This document shows, piece after piece, positions 37,040 to 47,281 of a stretch of 64,000 bases of DNA. The notes below the pieces were generated by a model that saw only the letters and a program-made list of their open reading frames with translations, did no database searches and had not been told where the DNA came from. The translations under genes were made by a program, and so were the position numbers. Every line of letters starts with the position of its first letter. Within the stretch, counting starts at the first letter, position 1. The DNA comes from Phytophthora colocasiae. Lineage: Eukaryota > Oomycota > Peronosporomycetes > Peronosporales > Peronosporaceae. The stretch covers positions 124,001 through 188,000 of the forward strand of contig JAGKQI010000005.1 in NCBI GenBank assembly GCA_018806915.1, written 5' to 3'.

Positions 37040-40000
37040 ATGACTGGAAGTGGAAGTGGAAGCACGCGCAAAGGAGGAGGCGACGCGTCTCTAAGTGGAA
37101 TGACTACGAGATCGTCGCGTCGGTTGAAGGGGCAGCAGCCTGATGAGCATGAAGATTTGGATGCAGTTATCAGAAGAAATCGTCAGGCGAATGCTGCGAA
37201 GCGGAAGGCTGCTCTGGAGGCCAAGGAAGCGAAGGAATCACTGGAAGAAGAAGAAGAAGAGTCTGAACCAGATCAACTGGACGCGCACCACGCGAGCCAG
37301 GAGGATAGTGGCTCGGAAGAGTCTTTGGGAGAAGAAGGTGATCCTGAGAAGGAGGAGTCTGGGTTCGACGAGGATCCGGACGAAGAAGAAGAAGTGTCTG
37401 AATCCGACATCGAAAGGCGTCCGGATGATGCACTGGTGGACGACTCCGGCCTGGAGGAGTCCGATGGAGAAGAGTATGACGCCGTCTCAAATGAGGCTGA
37501 AGACTCTGGAGCAGACGTGTCTGATGAAGAAGCTGTCGAAATGGAGTCCCCCATGGAGGATCGAGTTCCGGACTCTCCTTCACCTGGAAGAATGGCTCCG
37601 GTCGGGGACGCCCGAGAAGAATCATCGCAGTTCAAGACAGAAGTCAAAACTGAAGTGCGCCCGTTATCGCCAGTTCGTGAAGAAGCTGTGCTTGAAGACG
37701 AGGTTGTATCTCAGCCGGACGCTATGGAAGTGGAGATGCCGCAATTAATTTCGGAAGATTCGCCGCTTCCGGATGACCGGCGTTTTTCGGAGGTGCCTGT
37801 GGTGCCCGCCCAAGCAGCGCCCCGTTTTGACATCTCAGACACTCAGATGCATGAAGCTCCAGAAGGTGGACGGATGTCACCTGAACCCCTAATGACTGAT
37901 GTTCAAGCGAAGGAGTATGTGGCTGCTCAAGTCCGACGCTGGGAGCAGGACAGTTCCGAAAGGAACTATCCACCTGAGTTCCATCATGGCTGGCCGCAAG
38001 TCTACCTGGAGTGCGAACCGTTCATCGGGGCCGCTGCGATGACTTCGGAATACCTGAACCGTCGCATCCTAATGCCGGCTCAGACTGACGCTTGGATCTC
38101 AAAGTTGCAGATACAACGCCGGACGTTTGGATTCGTTCAGGATGTCCAAGGCGCGCTGATCCCGCCTGCGGAGTTTTCGCCCCGAGAGTGTATCGCTGTT
38201 CTTCAAACGATGCTATTCGAGGCTGGGTTCAGTTTCGTCAACTTGGTTCCAGGATGGTTTAGGACGCGAGTGTTCAAGGTCCACCCGGATTTGGTTCGAC
38301 AAGTGGTTGGTGACGTGTTTCGGTTGCTTGTGGTTGAGATGATCGAGTGGAGACAAGTTATGCTCCGTGCATACGCGTACACCAGAATTTTGGAGACTTC
38401 TGGAAGACAAGGATTATATCAACAACATCCTGAAGTGTTTCGTCATGGTGAAAGTGTTGTCATTTCGGATTACGAGACCTCACTATTCGGTCGAGACTTT
38501 GCGAGACAGCTCCAGTTGGCAGGTTTCCGTAAGACAAGAAGTCCAAGGGGGCCACCCCAAGGAGAGGTCCAGCCGAAACGTCTTCAACGTGTCATGCCCA
38601 GAGCGCCATCGTCCATCCCGTCGCCCGCGTCATCTTCGCTGCCGTCTGTGCCGTCATCGGTACTGCGGAATCTGGAAGCGAGCCAGGGTGATCGGTCGTC
38701 CAGAAGCGCCATGTCATCCAGCAGAGTCTCGTCGGAACGTACAAACTCGGCTCGATCCTCGAGCATGTTTGCCTCTTCAGGAGGTTCCAGTGAGTCTATG
38801 GCGAGCGCTACATCCGGATCACGGACTTCGCGAGAAAGCACTTCGGACTCTTCGGGATTCGGGATGAGTAGAAGTGGGGGCAGTCATATGCCCTTTTCCA
38901 GATTCGCGCCCATGGCGATGTCAGCTCGGAGCTTCGGAGGACCAATGTCCATGGAGTCTGGGATGACATTCCAGATCACGCATGGAAAACCAAGTGGAGC
39001 CCGTGAGGATGTGAGTCGCAATGATGCCGTACCAGACTCGATGGTTGACCTGCAGAAGAAGAAGCGTGCCAAGCCGTCTCCAAAACGGCGAGAGGCAGCT
39101 CGAGAAGCCCGTCAAGCCAGATCTCCTGAGGCACATGATGAACTGAAGCCTGAAGGCCGACGTCGTGAGAGTCCCAGTGAACCTGCCAGGTCGGAGCGTT
39201 CGTCCAAGTCAGCTAGCTCTGGTTCCACACAAGTCGCGCTGAACACGATGTTCCAGCTCCAGAAGGTGATGGCACGAATGGAAGACCAGCAAGGGTCGGC
39301 ACTACAGAAGATGTCAAGCGACCTGGATTCCAAATTAGAGCGCTTGCTGGACTCGAGGATTCAAGGGATGTTCCCGAAGCAGGAGCCGACTCAAGTGTTT
39401 ACCACTACGCAAGTCGTCCCAGCAGAGCCACGTCCTGATGAAGATCATTCCTCAGAGCGTTTATCCAGAGAGTAACGTCATAAGAAGAAGAGCACCAAGT
39501 CGAAGCGTAACTCGTCTGATGACCGGAAGGTGTTCGACCTTCAGCGCGAGCTGGAGGCGTCCGAGGCTGCGAGGAAGAAGGAGCGTGAGATGTCGACGGC
39601 GGTGCAGAAGTTCTTGGCCACGCAAATTCGCGACTTAAAGGCAAAGACGTCAGGACCGTCCGTTAGTGCAACTCAAGGTGGGACATCTTCTGATTTGGCA
39701 ACTTTACACCCAGTATCCAGTGCCCCATCCCAGAGCACGTCCCATACGGAATCCCAGAAAACAGATGTTCGGAATCCTGACGAAGCTTTTGCCGCTCAAC
39801 TGGCCGCCGCCCTCAAAGTTGTTTCTGGTGAGACGAAGACGTCCAAGACTCCTGAGTCCAGGAAGCACCATGACGGCAAGGCAAGGGGGGCAAGCGACCC
39901 CGAACGGAGAAGATCATCGGAAGTAAGACCTCGAAGAGAAGCATCAGGCGATGGGTCCCGGAGAAGGGCGTCGAGGAATGGGACAGACGCGCCGAGGAAG

Positions 40001-41349
40001 GGCTCATCGTCAAGTAAGGGCCAGTCTTCTAAGCGGTCAGTCTCCAGACGGAGACGGCCTTCGGACGATCCAAGCTCGTCCAGTTCGAGCTCCGACTCTG
40101 GCAGTGACTCCGACTCCCCAAGTTCAGATAGCAGCTCTTTCGAAGACACATCTCCCGGAGTTACGACTACGACCGGCCCGAATGGAACCACTACGTACCT
40201 GTTCAAGCCGTTTGTGAATGCGAGCACTCTGGAAGATTTTGACGAGAAGGCGCCGCTGGCCACTCGGATGAGATGGTTGGAAAGGTTCCAAAGTTTGTCA
40301 GTTCAAGGAGGCTGAACAGACAGCGTGAAGATATACGAAATGAAATTGAAGTTGTCCCCTGCTGTCCGGAACTGGCGCGCCAATCTGACTCCGAAGGTTC
40401 GCCGGAAGTGGAAGGATTTTCTGAAGGCGTTCAAGGAGCGATACTGCAAGGCGAAGACTTCCGACGCTGAACGTTACTATACGATGGTCCAAAAGAAGAA
40501 CGAGTCTCCACTGGATTTCAACTACCGACTCAACAAGGTGGTCGAGCTGGAGTCGACATCGATGGATCGAGTAAACAGCGCGAAAGTCACTTGAAGGTGT
40601 TCCTCAAGAAACTTCTGGACTCCAGACTTCGGATGACGCTCCAAGGACAACGACTCCGAAGCTTGAAAGATGTCGAGTACGTCTTACGGCAGCATGAAGA
40701 CTTGACTTTGGATGACGAATATGATACGCCACCTCCGAAGCGAGACTTCCGGGCAGACAACGTTCCTCGTGACAAGTTCCGGTCCAAGCGGACAGGTAGA
40801 GCATACCTCGCTCGAGATGATGAAGGCTCGGAAGATGACGATCGACATGTGAGGTCCCAAGATGAGGAAAAGAATCCACCACCGGAGACCATGTCCACCT
40901 CGACTACTTCGAAGACTGATGACGGTCCGGATGACTCTTTCCTGACTATGGACGATCTTTCGAACGCGGTATACAAGATTCTCGAAGATTCTGGGTGGAA
41001 ACCTCGATCACCTGGAGACCATCCGGACACCAAACGACATGGTTTCAAAAGCCCGACTTACTCCGCAAGATTCTGCGAGAATTGTCGAAACTTCGGGCAT
41101 GTCAAGGAGGACTGTTGGGCTGACATCGAGTGCGAACGTTGTCATAAGAAAGGACATCCGGTCCGATTCTGCTGGACTCGCCAATGTGACTATTGTCACC
41201 GGTATCACGAAGGATCATGTGGAGAGTACAAGGCACTCCAAGACATCAAGAGTCTCATCCAACAAGGTGCGCTGGACCTGCCGACCGCCATCCGGAATCA
41301 ACTTCTGGATCCGGACGCCGATTCTGGGGAGAAACCGTTAAACCACTAA
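37040..41349 (+). pseudogene. gag: Gag of gypsy D (very long)
   Basis: ATG 37040 starts MTGSGSGSTRKGG. Order: basic/Gln-rich start; about 150 residues of Glu/Asp-rich disorder; a helical domain (PRECIAVLQTMLFEAGFSF); Ser-rich stretches; coiled coil; a second Ser-rich acidic zone; a retrotransposon Gag core (TRMRWLERFQSL ... FKERYCKAKTSDAERYYTM) about 40240-40530; and two CCHC knuckles (CENCRNFGHVKEDC, CERCHKKGHPVRFC). Lesions are TAA 39473-39475, TGA 40313-40315 (probably once TGG, Trp) and a one-base loss near 40569. About 1430 codons, several times a usual Gag. It ends TAA 41347-41349 right after a frameshift signal. Confidence 0.85.
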
Positions 41350-41383
41350 GCCCGCTGGATGGGGATCCAGAACGCGCCGGGCT
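41337..41383 (+). promoter_or_regulatory. -1 frameshift signal, gag to pro of gypsy D
   Basis: The slippery heptamer G-TTA-AAC (41337-41343) is in gag phase, two codons before the gag stop. After 5 bases a stem-loop starts: AGCCCG (41349-41354) pairs with CGGGCT (41378-41383), and inside it TGGAT (41356-41360) pairs with ATCCA (41365-41369) around GGGG. A -1 slip enters the protease frame. Confidence 0.75.
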
Positions 41384-42185
41384 CAAGAAAACCCCAGAAT
41401 TGTGTGTTTTAGCGTACGTTGGACCTGAGTTGAGACGACAAGTTAACCATCAATGCATGACCATTTTCCCGAAAGAAGACCCCACTCCAGTTGGTGATGA
41501 CCCTGACCTTTTAGACGACTGGCATCCAGATAACACGGATGACACTCCTGTCGAGTTCAGGCTCAAACCTAGTGAGAGTTACGGATGGTGGGAGGAACAT
41601 CGTTCGGAGAATTCGAAAAGGGTTGCTATGGTACATGGTGCGGTGAACAACTGTCGGACAGAGATTCTTTTGGACTCCGGAGCTTCAGTAAGTATGCTGA
41701 GTTTGGATCTTGCGCGTAGACTCAAACTCAAGTTGGACTTTCAGAAGCAGCTCCGGGTGTCCGGATTGGGAGGAGTGCCGACAATCATCTCTGCTCGGAC
41801 TGAAGTGAAGGTGACTTTGGGACTGAACGTGGTGTATGTTTTGGAATTGTGGGTTGCCAACATCGGCGAAGGTGTTGGCATGCTTCTCGGAATGGACTTC
41901 ATGTATTCGGCTGGAGTCCGATTGTGTGTTCGAGAAGGCTTGGTGCAACTTCCAGATGAAGAGAATGTGATGTTGTCCGGAAGAACGTTCGACCAACAAA
42001 GGAAAGGACTTCGGCTGGATGTGCGACCATCAGGGACGATATGCCTCCAACCGGGCGAGCAAGCTGTCATCCGGATCAATTATGGCCAGAGTAATCCACA
42101 ACGTGAAGTTGTGTGGGCTGGGCGTGGTGACCGACGCAGCTTATTTATGGTGCCCGATCTTGGGCAGTCGCCGTTCGAGTGGTGA
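41344..42185 (+). pseudogene. pro: Protease of gypsy D
   Basis: Entered by the -1 shift. The aspartic protease motif is ILLDSGASVSMLSLDL (about 41667-41715), with VANIGEGVGMLLGMDFMYSAG as flap/C-terminal part. After the residues GRGDR the frame leaves the family sequence: compared with C2, seven bases are missing near 42131, and it stops at 42183-42185. Confidence 0.85.
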
Positions 42186-45100
42186 ATATTTCGGAGAAGG
42201 ACGTCTGGATGGGACCAAACACCACAGTCGCCCAGATTGTGGAGTACGGATGTTATCCTTTTGGACGTTTTGTGAGGCCAGGACTTCGGAGGTATCGAGA
42301 ATGGGAGGTCCTGATCTATGAGAATACCAACTCCAGACAAGAGCAGCTCCGACAACAGAAGTACATGCAGATGCTGTCCGAGTCCGGACCACCATGTGTC
42401 CAGAGAACAACCTACTCGTGGCCCAAGAAATTGTTGGTAAGGCCACCCCGAGGAAGCTCAAATGTGCACATGGTCCAACTTCAAGTTCCACCCCCGAAAA
42501 TTCCTGATGATTCTGTTCGAGAAGAACTCCCGACCATTTCAGAACCTGACGACCCTCCGCGAGTTGTGGAGCCAGATCCTGAAGAACACGAAACTTGTGA
42601 TGAAGTTCCGGATGGAGATGATGGGTCCGTTTTTGAAAGTTCGGATGATGATGAATTCTTCGATGCGATTACTGTGGATGAGGACTTGACAGGGGACGAC
42701 CCTTCAGAAGATATGGCTCTGGAGGAAGAATTCGAACCCCCTAGGAGATCTTTTGGAGAGAATGTCCAGTCAGACATGTTGAATCGAGCCATTCGGAGAT
42801 TGGAAACCAAGTTCACCCGGTGTTTGCACGTGAGTGCAGAAGAGTTGAATTAGGAACCAGCCGTGTATGTACATGAGGGAAGTGACATGTTGTCCCAATT
42901 GAAGGACCAACTGGTCATGCTTCCCGAAGTACATGAGTTGGCTCCAAGTTGTGACATCGAGAAGGCGGACGTTGGAGAACCCGGAAAGACGACTCCAGAA
43001 GAAGAGCGTAAGCTCCGCAATATTCTGAAACGTCATCGGAAGATTTTCTTAGGGGACGGTAATGCAGCCCCGGCTCTGGCGAGAGGTGTGATTTGCGACT
43101 TGGATGTTGGAGATGCTAAACCTGTTGCACAACGACCACGGTCGATTGCACCTCATTTGGCCGTCAAGGTGTACGAGTTGCTCAAGAAACTTTTGGAGAC
43201 CGGACTGATCGAACATTCGGAATCTCCTTGGGCATCACCGATCGTTATCGTCTTGAAGAATGGAGTCGATATCCGGATGTGTATTGATTATCGAGTCGTG
43301 AATGCGTTCATCTTGTTGTCGAACTATCCGTTACCGCTGATCGACGACCTTCTAATCGGTTTCGAAAGTGCAATGTGGTTTATGAGTCTCGACATGACAA
43401 GTGGATTTTGGGCTATCCGAATGTCGGAACGTGCAAAGTTGATTTCAGCTTTCGTATGTCCATTCGGACATTTCCAATGGATTCGTATGCCATTTGGACT
43501 CAAAAATGCACCACTGGTTTATCAAGCAGTAATTAACAACTGCCTGTGGGGATTCGTCAGATTGCCTCCTGAAGAGGAAGTCCAAGTGGACTCTGAAGTT
43601 TTGGAGTTCTTACAACTGAATCTTCCGGAAGGTAATGAATGGCCAAGGTCATCATGATGCTGGATTCCAAGTCCCAAATCTTTCGGATACTATGACTGTG
43701 TTTCAGCGGAATATACCTGCCCCGTCTCAGATGAGTCCGGTGTTGGGACGAAGTTCCTATATCGATGACATCGCCCATGGTGCTCCAACTTGGGACCAGT
43801 TGTGTGAAGATCTGAATGCATTGCTATTTCGACTCAGATACTGGAACATCTCGGTGAGTCTTCCGAAGAGTGAGTTTGGAAAATTGACGATCCCATACTT
43901 GTCTCATGAGATAAGTGCTGAAGGTATTCGAGCTACTCCGAAAATCGCAAAGGGTGTTTTGGACCTTCCGTTTCCGACCCCTCTGAAAGGCGTCAGTCGT
44001 TCCTCAGGAGTTTGAATTATTATCACAAGTTCATTGAAGATTTTCCGGTGGTCGCAGCAGTTCTGTATGAACTTTCGGACGAACAGATCAAGGCAGGGCG
44101 GAATTTGGACCAAGCCAAAGAAGCATTTGGACTTTTGAAGCACAAGATCATTTCGACCCCGCTACTGCGTCATCCGGACCGAACCCGACCGTTTGTGATT
44201 ATTCCTCACGCCAATGCTTGGGCCGCCTGCGCAGTCCTCGCCCAGGAATATGACGGGATGATTCATCCGGTCAGGTATACTGGACGAGTTCTGAATGATT
44301 CCGAGTTACGGTATCACATTGCGGAAAAGGAGGTCATTGCGATCTTGAGAGTGCTTCAAGTTTTCCGGAGTTTGGTTGAACAGTCCAAGTTGATTGTCTA
44401 CACCCGTTATTCTGTTTTGAAATGGGTGATCAATTCAAAGTCTGCCGATGGGCGCTGTGTGCCCTGGGGACTTGCCTTATCTCATTGGGACTTGGACATT
44501 CGAAAAGTTCAAAAGGACGAAGATGGTTTAGCGGCTATTATGGGTGCCGGCATCACTCCGCGTGAACATTTGGACGAAATTTCGGAATCGCTGATTCCAC
44601 TCAAGGGACGCATCCGGAAACCTCCAGTGATGAGTATCGAAATGTTGGAGTCGGATTACGAAGGTATCGTCCTGAATTTTGATGGAGCTGCTAAGACATC
44701 CACCCGGAAAGGAAGTTGTGGTTGTATCCTGTGGAAACTGCCTGGTTGGAAGGTCCTCGAAGCTCGTGGTTTTACTTTGGATAACGTCACAGTAAATGAC
44801 GCGGATTATCATGGACTTCTGAAGGGCATGCTGATGGCGTCCAACCGGAGTATCGATGAGTTGGTAGTGGTTGGTGATTCCAGGATTGTAATTCAACAAG
44901 TCCAGGGGTTAATCAACTGCAACCAACCACATCTCCAGAAACATCTCGCGGAGGCGGAGACTCTGAAAGATAAGTTCCGAAAGATCCGTTTCGTACATCT
45001 GAAGCGAGAATATAACCAGGCTGCCGACTACCTGACTTCGAAGTCTCTCCTACTAGACGAGTCGTGGGAAGTTCGGGACGAAAGTGACCTGAATCATCTG

Positions 45101-46963
45101 GAGCATGTGTCCAAAATTGCAGAGAAACTGGTGAAGGTGGACAGCTCGGAAGAGAAAGAGACTTTAAAAGATGTATCATCCGGAGTTCAAATTTCAGATG
45201 ATCAAAGTCTTCCGGGACCAGAATCCGCCCCCCTCCCTCCTGCTGCAAGAGTCATGGCAGTCATTGCACAAGCTGGGGATACCGACCCGGGACGTCCAGA
45301 TGAAGTCCCCATGGGTCCGTTGGAATTTCAGGCCGAGCGATGGCGGAGGATCAAGGCACATCAGGATGCGGATGAATACTTGTCCGAGCTGAAAAGTTTT
45401 CTGAAAGGTGATCTCGAAAGGTTTTCACGCCGAAGACTCCGGAAGATCGCCAAGGTAGCCGACCTGTTCACATTGGACAGTCGAGATGTTCTCTACCGGT
45501 TGTCGACGATTAGTCAAAAACGACCTCGAGAATTCTTGGGAGAACTCCGACTCGTCGTGCCAGAATCTTTGCGCCCCGACATGCTTCATTATGCTCACGA
45601 AGATTTCCAAGGAGGTCATCAAGGGATCCGTCGGACTCACGAGAAACTTCTTTCGGAATATTATTGGCCAGGAATGTATGCCGATGTGGAACGACATGTA
45701 AAAGAGTGTGTGGATTGTGCAAGTGGAAAGGGACGACCTCCGAATGACGGTCCGTCACCCGGAAATATCGAGCCATCCTACCCATTTGAAGTCGTTTCGA
45801 TGGATTTCGTCACGCATCTTCCGAAGTCGGCCCGCGGAAATACTTTTCTGCTTCTCTTCCAAGATATGTTCTCCGGATATGTCATGTGCAAACCAATGAA
45901 TTCGACAACTGCCCAGGACGTCGCCGAGGTTTATGAGCAGGTGGTGTTCCAACGGTTTGGAGCGAGTTCGATGATTCAACATGACCAAGATCCGCGGTTC
46001 ATGAGTACTGTCTTCGAATGTTTCCGGAATCTACTCGGAAGTCTTCAAAGAGCCACCCTGGGATATCGTCCGCAAGCTAACGGTCAGCAAGAACGGTCAG
46101 TCCAGACGGTCGTCCGGAGTATCCGAGCTTATATCATGGAAGCAGACCAGAGCGACTGGGACGACCACGTGGAGAGGCTCATGTTTGCTTTGAACACATC
46201 CTTCGATGCTACCCGGTTGGAGACCCCATTCTACCTGGTCCACGGCTGGGACGCTCAGAATACCATCTCGGCAATGTTGGGTCCAAAGCCCCACAATCTT
46301 CCGGAGAGGACGGCCTACGAGTGGAGACGAAAAATGCAACGCGACTACAGTTATGCGATTGCGTTTGCTGAAGAACGTCATCGTTCGGAAGTTCAAACTC
46401 AGAGATGGAAAGATTTGTCTGAGAGACTGAAGTCTGGATTCGAGAAGGGAGACTCCGTCTGGTTATATATTCCGAAGGTTCAGACTGGTTTGAGTCGGAA
46501 ATTAGCTCACATGTGGCATGGACCTTTTCGAATTGAAGAAGTTCATGACGACTATCTAGTGAAACTCAAGGTCGAGGACACGGGGTACCGTGTCAACCCA
46601 TGGGTACACATAAGTCGTCTAAAGCCACGAGCCGTATTCCCCAGACGCCCAACCGGTGAAGTCCAAGTGGAAGACGACGATGACTTCGATGCTGCTCTTC
46701 TTCCAGAAGATAGCTGGGAGCCTGACGTTGGAAACGACGAGTACGAAGTTGAAAAGATTTTGGACCTGAGATTGTCGAAGCGGACTCGTACCTCCAAGAG
46801 GACTCGAGAATATCTGGTGAAGTGGAAAGGATATGACGAACCTGAATGGCTACCTGTATCGCAACTTAGCTGCGGTGCCCTACTCTATGAATTTAACCAA
46901 GGAGCGCGGGCGCGGGCGAGGTTCCAGGCGATGCAGGCTGGGGATGATCATTCCCGAGCTTAG
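42132..46963 (+). pseudogene. pol: Pol of gypsy D: RT, two RNase H domains, integrase, chromodomain
   Basis: Read in three pieces because of TAG 42851-42853, a shift near 43634 and a missing C near 43993. RT: SPWASPIVIVLKNGVDIRMC, FQWIRMPFGLKNAP, catalytic YIDD (about 43759). First RNase H: VIIPHANAWAACAVL and YTRYSVLKW, where the usual catalytic Asp residues are gone. Second RNase H: LNFDGAAKTSTRKGSCG, VNDADYHGLLKGM, VVVGDSRIVIQQVQ, KREYNQAADYLTS with its D-E-D-D set present. Integrase: HHCC finger (HEDFQGGH ... CVDCASGKG), D in VVSMDFVTH, D in QHDQDPRF, E in QANGQQERSVQT. Chromodomain at the end (YEVEKILDLRLSKRTRT, YLVKWKGYDEPEWLP). Confidence 0.9.
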
Positions 46964-47281
46964 ACGTTCACATGTCATGTGAATGTCCGGGTGGATCGAT
47001 TGGAAGTGTGTTTTCGATTGAATTTTGTTTTGATTACGATTGGATTATGATTATCATGGAAGTTGTCGTGAGGTGAGTTTCGAGAGATTACATGGGACTT
47101 CAAAGGAAATTAACGAGATGACTACTGGAGATGTTACGAGATGAAATGAGTGCATTTTGGATGGTTAAAAGTGATTGCTACGTGGAAACATGCAGAATTG
47201 AGATGACCTTCATCCGGAGTTGGGCGCAATCTTAGTCTTCACTCCAGAGATCGGAAAACTGGATGCGCTGCTCGACTGGGA
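46964..47281. other. Spacer after pol of gypsy D
   Basis: AT-rich and without a supported ORF. It lies between the pol stop and the end of the antisense gene, the place where two converging transcripts would terminate. Confidence 0.4.
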
